Shown here in pieces: positions 42,137-51,939 of a stretch of DNA of 64,000 nucleotides (position 1 is the first letter of the stretch; every line of letters begins with the position of its first letter). Under the pieces are notes generated by a model that made no database searches, was not told where the DNA came from, and saw only the letters and a program-made list of their open reading frames with translations. The position numbers and the translations under genes were made by a program. This stretch comes from Dendrolimus kikuchii (Eukaryota > Arthropoda > Insecta > Lepidoptera > Lasiocampidae): positions 13,351,001-13,415,000 of the forward strand of contig CM034413.1 of assembly GCA_019925095.2 (NCBI GenBank), in the 5' to 3' direction.

Positions 42137-42703
42137 TGGAGCGTTAGGTAAACTTCTAGGTGCTAAGAACCTCAGCCAGAAGGCCCAGCTTGCCATACAC
42201 AACGCGGTGCTGGTACCTACGCTCACGTATGGAAGCGAGAGTTGGGTATGGAAGAGAGAGCATGAAAGTAGAGTAAACGCGGTCGAGATGCGAGCACTGC
42301 GCAAAATCTGCGGAGTGACGCTCGCGGACCGCGTTCGTAATACCGAAGTAAGAAAGAGAGTTGGTCTGAAAGAGAGTGTCGGGGTGAAGGTAAGGAAAGG
42401 AATGCTCCGGTGGTTCGGGCATGTGGAAAGAATGCATGATGAAAGAATGAGTAAACAGATATACAATGCAAAAGTGGATGGATGCAGAAGTCGTGGAAGG
42501 CCACGACACACCTTCCATGATCAAATTGATCGTGTACTAGCGGAGGGTGATGTCAGGAGCCTTAAGAACAGACGAGTGTGCATGACAAGAGTTATGAATG
42601 TCAAAGAAGCAAGTGAGGTGTGTAAGAATAAGCCTAAATGGTGCTCTGTTGTTGGTGCCTACCCCGCAAGGGAACTGGCGTGAAGTTATGTATGTATGTA
42701 TGT
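42137..42703 (+). mobile_element. RTE-A LINE inside Helitron H1
   Basis: TSD AAATCAATAAA (42126-42136 and 42704-42714). (TATG)n tail. A perfect nested insertion. Confidence 0.94.
42139..42683 (+). CDS. C-terminal fragment of an RTE-A reverse transcriptase
   Basis: NGALGKLLGAKNLSQKAQLA, HNAVLVPTLTYGSESWVWKR, RKGMLRWFGHVERMHDERM, GRPRHTFHDQIDRV and YPARELA form an uninterrupted frame. The frame happens to be open upstream to 41985, through Helitron sequence (FRTLIVYIEKNRRML), giving a 232-codon chimeric ORF. That is an accident of insertion, not a designed fusion. No catalytic palm is present. Confidence 0.86.
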
Positions 42704-43074
42704 AAATCAATAAAAAAATCATTACACACACTACCATGAATTTGACACACTCACTCATATATACTCTTTTGTTTATTGTTCAAGTCAAACTAACAGTGTA
42801 ATGTAGCCTTGGCGAAATCTGTGATTATAGAAGTATATAGTCTTTGGCAACAAATTATTATGGTCGAATTACGAGCACGGACGACCAGTAGTGTTATTAA
42901 ATATGGATAGATTCGATTCCTGACAAGGGTAATTGATTATTCAAAAATCTTATGATACTTCTTTAGATTTTTTAGAAATTGGCCTCGAGACTTCTTTGAG
43001 TGTTTTTCGCTATTTCGTATAGTTTACGATTTGGCCCTGGAGGCCCTTTTGAAAAGTTCACCCTGTATCCTAGA

Positions 43075-43330
43075 TGAGAATGGATGAAAGTAGAATCACA
43101 AAATAAGTGTATGGAAGTATGACAGCAGTGCGAATGAGAGAGTCGGTGCCGGTAGACCGCGACGTACTCACCATGGTCAAGCTGAAGATATTTTGAAGAT
43201 TGGTCATGTAAAAAGCACCTCAAATAACCGTGCACGTATGAAGACATTGATGAAAGTAGATGAAGCGGAAGGTGTTTGTCCGGACCAAAGCAACTTGAGA
43301 TCCATCATCTCCGCCTATACTTTTGGGAAA
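43075..43330 (+). mobile_element. RTE-B LINE 3' end
   Basis: A frame reads RVGAGRPRRTHHGQAEDILK and NNRARMKTLMKVDEAEGVCP. It is the same architecture as RTE-A at lower similarity. Ends ~43330 without the TATG tail, so the 3' end is eroded. Confidence 0.7.
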
Positions 43331-43345
43331 CTTGATAAATTTTTA

Positions 43346-43593
43346 TCTTATACTAATACATAAAACTGAAGAGTTTGTTTGTTTGAACGCGCTAATCTCA
43401 GGAACTACTGGTCTGATTTGAAAAATTATTTCAGTCTTAGATAACCCATTTATCGAGGAAGGCTATAGGCTATATATCATCACGCTAAGACCAACAGGAG
43501 CACAAACGAAGAATGTTTCAAAATCGGGGGGGTTTTTTTTAATTTAATTTTTTAAAACTATTGTACGCGGACGAAGTCGCGGGCAGAAGCTAG
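43346..43593 (+). mobile_element. Helitron-like element, family H2, full length
   Basis: A|TCTTATACTAATACATAAAA start, and CGCGGACGAAGTCGCGGGCA, then GAAGCTAG end; 248 bp. The 3' flank is A rather than T. Confidence 0.82.
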
Positions 43594-43604
43594 ACTATCT
43601 ATAA

Positions 43605-44044
43605 CTAGCGGCCCCTGCAGACGATGTCCTGTTCTGAAAAAATTAACATTTAGGACCCGATCCCAGCGCCACCTACCAGTTCCAATTGTGAATCTAAACC
43701 ATTCGGGAACCCACTCAAACACACAAAAACAAATTCACCAAAATCGCTCTAGGTGATTGGGAGGATTCAAGAACCCGATCTCAGCGCCACCTACCGGTTC
43801 TAATTGCGAATCTAAACCATCCGGGAACCCACTCAAACACACAAAAACAAAATCGCTCTAGGTGATTAGGAGGATTAAAAAACCCGATATCAGCGCCACC
43901 TACCGGTTCCAACGGGATAAGAAGTATCCTATGTCCGTCTCCTGGTTCTAAGCCACCTCCCCACCAACTTTCAGCCAAATCGGTACAGCCGTACTTGGAG
44001 TTATAAATAGTATAACTAACACGACTTTCTTTTATATATATAGA
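43605..44044 (-). mobile_element. Helitron-like element, family H5, full length with internal tandem
   Basis: The minus strand starts A|TCTATATATATAAAAGAAAG and ends GGGGCCGCTAG|T. Two ~115-base tandem blocks (GCGCCACCTACC, GGGAACCCACTCAAACACAC, GGTGATTNGGAGGAT) lie at 43660-43770 and 43780-43880. The neighbouring H2 element ends only 11 bases away, tail to tail. Confidence 0.82.
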
Positions 44045-44189
44045 TATTATAAAATTCTAAAAATGCCGTGTCTGTACATTGAAGCTACTGAAAAAAAAAC
44101 AACTGGAATAGACTATATAAACGATGGAGAACACTATGTATTTTTTTTATTTTTTCTTGTCTGCTTGTCAGTTTGTTCGGGATTCACGT

Positions 44190-44956
44190 AAATACTACTG
44201 GTCCGAATCCGATGCGGTTGTCGCTGATCGACATCAAATTCCCGGACTTTATATCTGCGTTACTTTCTGTTCCGGGAATCTCTCAGGAATTTTCTCGGAA
44301 GTGGTTTAAAGTGGCTCGGTTGGGAAAAAATCAGATTCCGATGTAATACTTTACTTATCGATAGCGAATTCTCTGGTCATAAAATCGGAGATACTTTATA
44401 TATGCCGGGAATCTCGCGGGATTTCGGTTTCAAGTTGTCAGGATACGTAAAAATTAGCTTATTCAGCAGCGCATTTTTTTTTTTAATTTTGTTTAAGTTT
44501 ATGGCTTGGCAGCTAGGCCTTTAAGCCAGATCTTAGTTTACAATATAGTTTCTTCTTTTTCTTAAGCCTATATATAGCACAGCTGACCTGTAGGTAATCA
44601 GCTAGTGCCATTCAACGGAGTTCTTGTGACAACTATCAAAAGGCCGCATTTGACTATACAGTTCACATTTCTCACAAAACACATAGTTACTACTCAAAAA
44701 CTGTCAATATCCTACAACTATTGTTCATTTTAGAGTAATTTTACACATTTTTAGAAAATAAAACTGCACAGCACAACATCTCCTTTCAGTTCCCGCCAAA
44801 AACTCTCAGCAGCGCATTTGTAGCATCTCTGGTGTTGCAAATGTCCATAGGCGATGGTAACCGCTTTCCATCGAGTGGGCCGTCTGCCTGTCTGCTGATC
44901 TCCTTCATTAAAAAAAAAATTCGTCCAACGTGGACGAAGTCGCGGGCGAATCCTAG
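44190..44956 (+). mobile_element. H2-related Helitron-like element, interrupted
   Basis: The body resembles 16766-17165 reversed. The 3' end reads AACGTGGACGAAGTCGCGGG, then CGAATCCTAG|T. A P fragment (44805-44922) sits just before the terminal hairpin. The 5' limit is uncertain. Confidence 0.5.
44805..44922 (+). mobile_element. P-family element, 3' part only
   Basis: From CTCAGCAGCGCATTTGTAGC to the shared 3' end and CATTAAAAAAAAA. Confidence 0.82.
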
Positions 44957-45542
44957 TATGTATGTATAACTTTCTGCTTACACAAACGTGGGATTGGAAA
45001 GTATTGCGTTCACGCTCGATGCGATATCAAGGATTGCTAATATTGGGTTTTAATTTGTTACAAATTAATCCAATTAACGAGATGAAGGCTTTCATAAATT
45101 TGATACACGGATTGATTACATGTTTAATTGAATTAATAATTAGGAAACCAATGTGCTGTAAATTCATAAACATTATATACTTATGTAATATCTATACCTT
45201 ATTTGGCGAAACTACCTAATTTCAAATCTGTTAATTCATCTGGAGTTACTTAAAACGCGGTTTTTTTTGTAGACTGAATGAAAAATATATAAAACCAACT
45301 TTTGTCTGCGACTTTGCTCGCGTTAATGTAAATTTTGTAGACAGAGTGTAAGACCGGCCGTTGGGAGTGTATCTGCTCTTCGAGATATTCGATTACCTTA
45401 AGGATATTCGTGGTATATTGATGGTAATAAAATATTGTTAGTTGAATTTTTGGCTTACGTCCAGCAAGAATATAAGACCTCGGGGAGCTATGAAAACTTA
45501 CTCGAATCAAGCTTGATACTAGTTCCGTGAATGATTATTATA
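44957..45542. other. unassigned AT-rich stretch
   Basis: No gene recognised. Confidence 0.3.
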
Positions 45543-45553
45543 TATATTAGTAT

Positions 45554-45979
45554 ATAATAGTATGAAAGTAGAGTAAACGCGGTCGAGATGCGAGCACTGC
45601 GCAAAATCTGCGGAGTGACGCTCGCGGACCGCGTTCGTAATACCGAAGTAAGAAAGAGAGTTGGTCTGAAAGAGAGTGTCGGGGTGAAGGTAAGGAAAGG
45701 AATGCTCCGGTGGTTCGGGCATGTGGAAAGAATGCATGATGAAAGAATGACTAAACAGAAATACAATGCGAAAAGTGGATGGATGCAGCTTCCATGATCA
45801 AATTGATCGTGTACTAGCGGAGGGTGATGTCAGGAGCCTTAAGAACAGACGAGTGTGCATGACAAGAGTTATGAATCTCAAAGAAGCAAGTGAGGTGTGT
45901 AAGAATGGGCCTAAATGGCGCTCTGTTGTTCGTGCCTACCCCGCAAGGGAACTGGCGTGAAGTTATGTATGTATGTATG
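45554..45979 (+). mobile_element. RTE-A LINE 3' end, internally deleted
   Basis: Frame MRALRKICGVTLADRVRNTE to MTKQKYNAKSGWMQL. An extra base and loss of the GRPRHT-coding segment (GATGCAG joined to CTTCCATGATC) break the frame. It resumes as FHDQIDRVLAEGDVRS to YPARELA. TSD TATATTAGTAT (45543-45553 and 45980-45990). Confidence 0.92.
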
Positions 45980-46100
45980 TATATTAGTATCCGTTCGGTT
46001 TGTGTTGGAAATTCGGGGAAAGCAATGTCGCGTATTTCAGGAGTTTTCCCTTTTCTTTTACTTCCTGTTTGTTTGATGAGGTTTCGTAATCAGATGAAAG

Positions 46101-46319
46101 AAGTCGAAATGTGTGCTGGGACACATAGTAGAAGTGAAACTTCAACGGACAAGTGGAAAAACGAAACGCAACAACGTTTTACGGGCAGGTTTTCTAATTG
46201 GACAAGTGCATTAACAATTTGCCCGTAAAATTTCAAGTTAAAACTTTGTTGCGATTCGTTTTGCCACTTGTCCGTTGAAGTTTCACTTCTACTATGTCTC
46301 CCAGCACACATTTCGACTT
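46101..46319. mobile_element. foldback element with 74-bp arms
   Basis: AAGTCGAAATGTGTGCTGGG (46101) to CGCAACAA (46174) is the reverse complement of 46246-46319 with three mismatches by eye, around a ~71-base loop. One arm plus adjoining sequence recurs at 14290-15010. No coding content. Confidence 0.88.
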
Positions 46320-46600
46320 TACGCCGGTTTACTGCAAATTATGATTTGGTTAGTTTAGGTACATTTTAATTAACGCATTTTTTATTTAAATATATTTTAT
46401 TTTATCAAACAAAAAAACTGAATTCGATCCGGAACCAATAAAAACATCGATAGTCTACTCTAACATTATGCCGCCTCTCACCACATCTAGTCTAAATTTA
46501 TGCCGCTCTCCCACGCGGCCGTAACGCTTTTTCGTGACAGAAAAATCCCAAGACCCCGTCTATATAGAAGTTTCCCTTCAGAAATCTACTTTTTACCTTA
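46320..46600. repeat. segment shared with 14290-14510
   Basis: TTCGATCCGGAACCAATAAA, ACATCGATAGTCTACTC and AACATTATGCCGCCTC appear reversed at ~14330-14400. Probably part of the same larger element as the foldback. Confidence 0.6.
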
Positions 46601-46698
46601 CCATTAGTAAAAAATTTACATTACTTGTATGGCTCTTATGTCAAATTTTAATCTAGTGGTAAAGCAAATAACTAGAAACAATTAGAAGTAAATAATTT

Positions 46699-46968
46699 TC
46701 TTTATTGCTAGAGTATAGCAGACAGGCTGACTAACCGCTTGATGGAAAGTGGGTACCGTCGCCTATGGACACTTGCAACGCCAGAGTTGCTGTCAATGAG
46801 TCGTCTGTCTTAAGGAGGGACTGGTACCTGGTACTTTAGACCAGGGGCGGTAGACATCCAGACGGGCAAATGCGCTACCACCTGGCTACGGCCTGTTAGT
46901 TTTTTCACCTCTTATGACAGGCCTCTCGGTTGCAGGAATTAATATTCTTTCTCTCTTCTTGCACGGAT
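46699..46968 (-). mobile_element. P-family element, old and degenerate
   Basis: The minus strand begins ATCCGTGCAAGAAGAG and ends CTCTAGCAATAAAG. Substantial divergence and deletions mark an old copy. Confidence 0.75.
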
Positions 46969-47094
46969 AAAACTTCTTGTGTTTAAGTGTAAAATGATAG
47001 ACTAGATGTCACACTCTTGCTGAGTATATTTCAACGTATTGATAAAATAAAGGTGCGTGAATACAGGTAGATCTGTAGTACAGGTAGCTAGCTA

Positions 47095-47280
47095 TAAGCC
47101 AGGTATTGTGCCCGTAATATAGGCAAGGCCTGGCTCAATAAGGCATCCCATACGTGCCGCGTTAGGCGGCCGTCGCTTTGATCTCACGGTGGATCGCCTC
47201 CGTGGGCATTCCTTGCCCGTCCTCCTGGTGTCTACCCCCTTTTGGGTCGACGACCCGAAGTATGTTTTGTATATACAGAC
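47095..47280 (-). pseudogene. possible retroelement coding debris
   Basis: A GC-rich patch on the minus strand reads ACGGGCAAGGAATGCCCACG and CCACCGTGAGATCAAAGC. It looks like retrotransposon coding or 3' UTR sequence but cannot be assigned. Confidence 0.25.
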
Positions 47281-47459
47281 AGCTACTATATTGTTGTAAC
47301 TTTTTTTATTGATCAAGATTTTACGTTAAAGTTGGGTACGGTAGAACGTATTGCTACTAATTATGCGGGAGTTGAAGTTCGAAATTAAATGTCGAAAGAA
47401 TATACATAAAGTTTATTAGAAATACATACACGTATTTCACAGTTCTTAATAATTAAGTC

Positions 47460-47555
47460 TGCTGCCTATTCCGAGTACACTGCTTTGCAAAGTGTTATTG
47501 CTGTTGAAAGGAGAAGTAGCGGCAAGAAACTCCCCAGCAACACGTCTAGATTTTT
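47460..47555 (+). repeat. repeat fragment as at 1198
   Basis: AGCGGCAAGAAACTCCCCAG and CAACACGTCTAG recur. Confidence 0.55.
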
Positions 47556-47689
47556 TTTTACTTCATATTAGTCTATCTTAGCCTCTTTCTTTTATAAATA
47601 TAGAAATATGTTATGTAATTACTGCACAGCAAAGCACCACACTTAAAGTTCCCCGCCATACTACATACAATACGAAGGTACGGTACGGT

Positions 47690-48240
47690 GTTGAAAGAAT
47701 AGGACGTAGACTTAATTTTTAAGTTTGAAAATTGAGAGGAAGAAGACTAAGATGATATGGGCATGTAATGAGGGGGGATGATAGTTATGTGACAGTAATA
47801 AATAATATTAAGCTAAAAGGTCGATGGACACAAGTGTAATAAATAATAATAATAACAGCCCATAAATGTCCCACTGCTGGGCTCGGGCCTCCCATTATAG
47901 GGGAACGGACAGTATACCCGCCACGCTTGTCCAAGGCAGCTTGGCAGGTTTGACACATCGGTTATCTCGATGTGCAGGTTGCATCACGATGTTTTCCTTC
48001 ACCGTTATTAGCACGTGGTAATTGTAACAATATGCACATTAGGTCAGAAAACTGTCTAAGTGGTGCATGCGTTCCGGCCAGGATCGAACCCGCGCCCTTT
48101 GAGTTTGGGACGCGTGCGCTAGCCATTACGCTACCACGACTTACACACAAGTGTAAAGGTAGACCAAAAAAGACATGGATGGATTGTGTGAAGGATGATA
48201 TTATGATTTGTGGCGTGATATAGGACGTATATCAGAATAG
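47690..48240 (+). pseudogene. LINE C-terminal fragment (family K) split by a SINE
   Basis: Before the SINE one frame reads LRGRRLR-stop-YGHVMRGDDSYV (a TGG to TGA change in the usual RWYGHV motif), then GRWTQV. After it, CKGRPKKTWMDCVKDDI continues the typical GRPKxxWxxxVxxD motif. Together they are the tail of an RTE-like reverse transcriptase, dead by mutation and insertion. Confidence 0.65.
47840..48144 (-). mobile_element. tRNA-derived SINE (family T), copy 2
   Basis: The minus strand begins near GTCGTGGTAGCGTAATGGCT (A-box-like), has GGGTTCGATCCTGG (B box) and ends in an ATT-repeat tail. TSD ACACAAGTGTAA (47828-47839 and 48145-48156). Inserted into LINE K. Confidence 0.9.
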
Positions 48241-49117
48241 AGATGGAAGGAATAGACATATTGTGCCGACTCTAAATAATTTTGCAATGGGACTTAATTT
48301 GATTACAAACGCTTGAATTAACTCCCTCCATATAATTATCTCAACGACTGTTCCGAGTTGTAGAGTGGTTAATATCAAAGAGTCGGTGCCGTTGTAAATG
48401 TCAACGGAAAGGTTACCAGGGTGGCGGCACGTTGCCATTTTTAGGCAAAACTGGGTCAGTGGACATCGGGACTCGGGGTACGGATGGTAGTTTCACGGGC
48501 TCTTGAACGGGACCAACGAAATTATGTTATTTTTTTGTGTGTATGTTATCTTATATCCCGGGTCAATAGTAGGATAATTGTTGTCCCGATAAATGACGTA
48601 CACTTGCGTGGGATAGGCGAATATAGCCAAATGTAACCGCCGTGTGATTGCAATTCGCTAACTATTAATGTGAACGCAAGTTTCCCTGGTACCTCAAATA
48701 AGAGATAATTTAATGTTACTAAACGATGCTTCACTTCAAATTCGTTATGTGTCTACGGTTAGTCAAATACGTGATGTAATCAGTTGAACCTTAGTTTACA
48801 TTATACCCTACAGTTCAGTGTGCAATGAGATCAGTGCTCGGTCCGCTCAGCAAACATCAATCTCGTGGGATTACTCTTGTTTGAGGTCACGTGCTTATGC
48901 GAAGGGTTATCCAGGTGCCTTTTACTGTTAGGGAGAGGTAGGTATTGGGAACAAATTAAGGATTAAGAATTCTTAGGAATATGTTTGAGGTTAATAACGA
49001 TTTTGGAACTAGTAGTGTCAGCGAAAGGTGGTTCGCGTTGTCATGACGACGTGTCAGTGATAACCGATACGATCCGATCCTACTAACGTCAAAGGTCTCT
49101 TATTCTCTTAGGTACTG
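48241..49117. other. mostly unassigned; repeat F at 48550-48690
   Basis: TATCCCGGGTCAA and TCCCGATAAATGACGT with AGCCAAATGTAACC recur in part at 56783-56960 and 50850-50935. No gene recognised. Confidence 0.4.
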
Positions 49118-49128
49118 TTTATAAAATA

Positions 49129-49428
49129 CATACATACATACATAACTTCACGCCAGTTCCCTTGCGGGGTAGGCACGAACAACAGAGCGCCATTTAGGCC
49201 CATTCTTACACACCTCACTTGCTTCTTTGACATTCATAACTCTTGTCATGCACGCTCGTCTGTTCTTAAGGCTCCTGACATCACCCTTCGCTAGTACACG
49301 ATCAATTTGATCATGGAAGGTGTGTCGTGGCCTTCCACGACTTCTGCATCCATCCACTTTTGCATTGTATATTTGTTTAGTCATTCTTTCATCATGCATT
49401 CTTTCCACATGCCCGAACCACCGGAGCA
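49129..49428 (-). mobile_element. RTE-A LINE 3' end
   Basis: The minus strand is open for 93 codons from MLRWFGHVERMHDERMTKQ to YPARELA. TSD TTTATAAAATA (49118-49128 and 49429-49439). Essentially intact over its length, so probably young. Confidence 0.94.
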
Positions 49429-49546
49429 TTTATAAAATAGTTAAATTCAATTTTATAAGCTTTATTTATTAATTAAATTATATGACATCTTTTTACACGA
49501 GTAACAATATATGTCACCGGCATCAATTAGAAATTACATTAAGGTC

Positions 49547-49895
49547 TCAATGAAGTATCATGGTATCATAAAATCCAGAAACTGATGTATATATTTTAAA
49601 ATCACCCGCATACAGAAGTGTAGGACAAGATAAACCTTCAAATAAATCATTCAGAAATGCAACAAATAGCGCTGAACCTAGATGAGAACCTTGGGGAACT
49701 CCAGAAGTAACTGGGACAGGAGAAGAAGTAACACTTTTAAATGTGATTAACTGACTTCTACGGTTAAGATAAGATTTCCATCGGAAAAGGTTACCGTGTA
49801 TGCTTAGTTCTTTATTTTTATTGCATAACATAAAATTATACACTTTATCCAAAGCCTTAGAAAAGTTAAGTAATAAATTGTCAATTAAGTAGATG
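49547..49895 (-). pseudogene. LINE reverse-transcriptase palm fragment with YAGD in place of YADD
   Basis: On the minus strand, FSKALDKVYN (motif A-like, normally FxKAFDxV) is followed by SYLNRRSQ and VTSGVPQGSHLGSALFVAFL (motif B region). Then comes LLYAGDFKIY, where LLYADDxKIY is expected. This is the only reverse-transcriptase palm visible in the window. The second catalytic aspartate pair is broken (D to G) and the sequence ends shortly after, so it is a dead fragment. The F-x-K-A-x-D and SGVPQGSxLGP signatures suit a Jockey/CR1-like non-LTR element. It is not the same family as the RTE-A tails. Confidence 0.8.
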
Positions 49896-50030
49896 TCTAT
49901 TCAAACGATGATAAGGACTTATTCTCAAGTTCACTAATTTTACTAAAGTACTTGTATGAGATTGATTAACGATTATAGGAACCCTCACAATTTTTGATTT
50001 AATTAGTAGTTTTAGTACCTACATTCAAAT

Positions 50031-50089
50031 ATGACCACAAAAAACCGTAAAAATCCCCTAAAATATCGATAGTGTTGATAAAAATGTGA
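50031..50089 (+). promoter_or_regulatory. two upstream ORFs before the candidate exon
   Basis: A 14-codon ATG-to-TAG uORF spans 50031-50072. A minimal start-stop ATGTGA lies at 50084-50089. Both precede the ATG at 50111. Whether they are transcribed depends on the exon being real. Confidence 0.35.
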
Positions 50090-50110
50090 TAAAACAAAGT
50101 GAAAGTGATA

Positions 50111-50201
50111 ATGAGTTCACCCGACGACGGATGTGGCGTGCGCCGGCGCAGGAGCATCAAACGCCTGTTAAGGAGTCTCACTGCGGATAAGCTGCAGGCA
50201 G
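50111..50201 (+). CDS. candidate first coding exon of a host gene
   Basis: ATG preceded by GTGAAAGTGATA opens a GC-rich frame encoding SSPDDGCGVRRRRSIKRLLR, then SLTADKLQA. The frame meets CAG|GTCAGT, a strong splice-donor match, after 91 nt (phase 1). Without splicing it would run only ~11 more codons to a stop. Composition and third-position GC differ sharply from the AT-rich surroundings, and no repeat family explains it. I do not recognise the protein; the basic RRRRSIKRLLRSL stretch could be a localisation or binding segment. Alternative: a chance GC-rich ORF or an unrecognised element. See the ratchet-like site at 60162. Confidence 0.45.
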
Positions 50202-50207
50202 GTCAGT

Positions 50208-51230
50208 TGTGTCTAAAAGATTTAATGTATTATTAGTCTGAATTTGAATTGAGATTCCTATATCAATTCAACATTATTCGGGTATTCAGATTATTTAATC
50301 CATTAAATAAATCCTTTATTTCTACTACAATTGTTGTTAATTATTTCTACAATTATTTCTACTACAATAGTTTCCAATTTCCCTGTCTTGAGTTATTCTT
50401 CGCCAGTTTGTTCCACATTTATTTAAGAAAATATCTTCTTATCTCTTTCTAGCTCTTTCTCTTTGACTCTTTTTCCCATTCTTTGTCCATCTGCTATGCC
50501 GTTGCCTACTTTTGTACCCTGTCCATTTCCATTTCAAAGACCTATTGATAACCTAATAATGATTTGTAGTTTAAACAAAGTCAAATAAACACGTGTAGCG
50601 AACCGGACTAAAAGATAGAATACATTTCCTATATATATTTTTTTTTGTATATAGGAAATATATTCTACGGTGATAGAAAGTTCACTAATCCTAACATTAT
50701 ATGTAAATGCTAATGTCAGTATATTTGCTCGTGACGTTTCCACGCCTTAACTACGCAATAGATCATCACGAAATTTTGCATTGACGTGGTCAGAAGTATA
50801 GAAAACGACTTAAGGTACCTTTCATATCAAGAAAGAAGTACTGTTCCCAAGGGATAGGCGAATATAGTCGAAAAGTTCCGATCGCGTTTTATGGCGCGAC
50901 CGTTGCAATTCACTAACAAATACTTCGTCATGACAACGATAATAACAGTGACAATTTTAATTCGTTACTCTCATGATTAAATAACCTTTGAATGAAGGCA
51001 TCTTTATTATAAAAAAAAAGTAGCGTAAAGTTAAAAATAAAAGCCAAAATCAGCCTGCATAACACTGCACGGCGTTTTGGAGATTTTCCATTATCAACAA
51101 GTTATTAGTAACATCAATAACGAGCCAGTATAGCATCTGCTAATATAAACACCACGTAATATGTTGTTTGGAATGTGTTAGGCTTTGTCTACATGCGTTC
51201 CTATATTTCACGGGTCGAAAATTAATATTT
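50208..51230. other. AT-rich, putative intron; hairpin at 50617-50666
   Basis: AGAATACATTTCCTATATA (50617) pairs with TATATAGGAAATATATTCT (50648-50666) around a T-rich loop. An F-repeat fragment (GATAGGCGAATATAGTCG) lies at 50850. No other feature. Confidence 0.45.
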
Positions 51231-51506
51231 TTATAGCTGTGACGCCCTATGACGGCGCCTATGTTCGTTTTGAAGGTTGCTCAAATCGTAATCTATGTGA
51301 GACAAAATACTACGGTTCTCTAGAATGTTTATTCCGCGTGCAACAATAACGGACCACCTGGGGCCCAATTCTGCTATTTCCATAGGTATCTTGACGTTAC
51401 GAAGATATTCAAAGTACGATTCCATTGCGATAGTGTAAAAAATTTGTATTCTATTAAATCCGCGATGTCTTCTCGATATCGTTGCAACAGAATAATAGTA
51501 GAACAA
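51231..51506 (-). other. unrecognised 91-codon open frame
   Basis: The minus strand encodes a mixed-composition frame with EIAELGPRWSVIVARG and LSHIDYDLSNLQNEHRR. It is not low-complexity and belongs to no repeat family seen here, but there is no homology I can name. It could be an exon fragment, a pseudogene or chance. Confidence 0.2.
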
Positions 51507-51939
51507 ATTAAAATATACAATTAATTAAGTTAAAAAATACAATTAAACACAAAAAATAAACTAAGTTATAAATAGTACAAGCGATTATAGACTGTAACAA
51601 ATCGCTGCCAGATGGGAGCGTGCCCAGAAGTCTGGCTGCATTGCCGCGGTGTTAAGCGATGCTTATTTGCAGCCTTCTGATCACGGGTGGCATCAAAGGA
51701 AAACTTGGTATTACTACTAGCAGAAATGGCGTTAGCCGAAATAAATATTAAAAGCTACCAAAAACTTTAATAATTTGTTTCACGAGTTTTCCCTTAAAAA
51801 TATTTATAAAGGTAGAGTGGCATGCTACGGACAAGCCATTGGAATCATCAGAGACATTCCAATGGCGTATTGGAATCAACAGATACAGATTGAGACGATA
51901 GTGTCCGGCGATTTTGATGAGATAATAATAGCAGAATTG
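51507..51939. other. unassigned
   Basis: GCCAGATGGGAGCGTGCCCA near 51607 begins a small GC-rich patch. Otherwise nothing recognised. Confidence 0.3.

Larger units (their letters stand above)
41992..42891 (+). mobile_element. Helitron-like element H1 split by an RTE-A insertion
   Basis: The left part (TACGTGAAGCAAAAACTTTG, CGGAAATTTCGCACACTTAT) and right part (CATTACACACACTACCATGA, TTGGCGAAATCTGTGATTAT) are contiguous in the 60879-61184 copy. The 3' end is degraded (GTAG for CTAG). Confidence 0.85.

Noticed and set aside
41985..42683. A 232-codon ORF as a single gene
   Set aside because: The first ~50 codons are Helitron sequence and the rest is a LINE tail. The junction is a target-site duplication.
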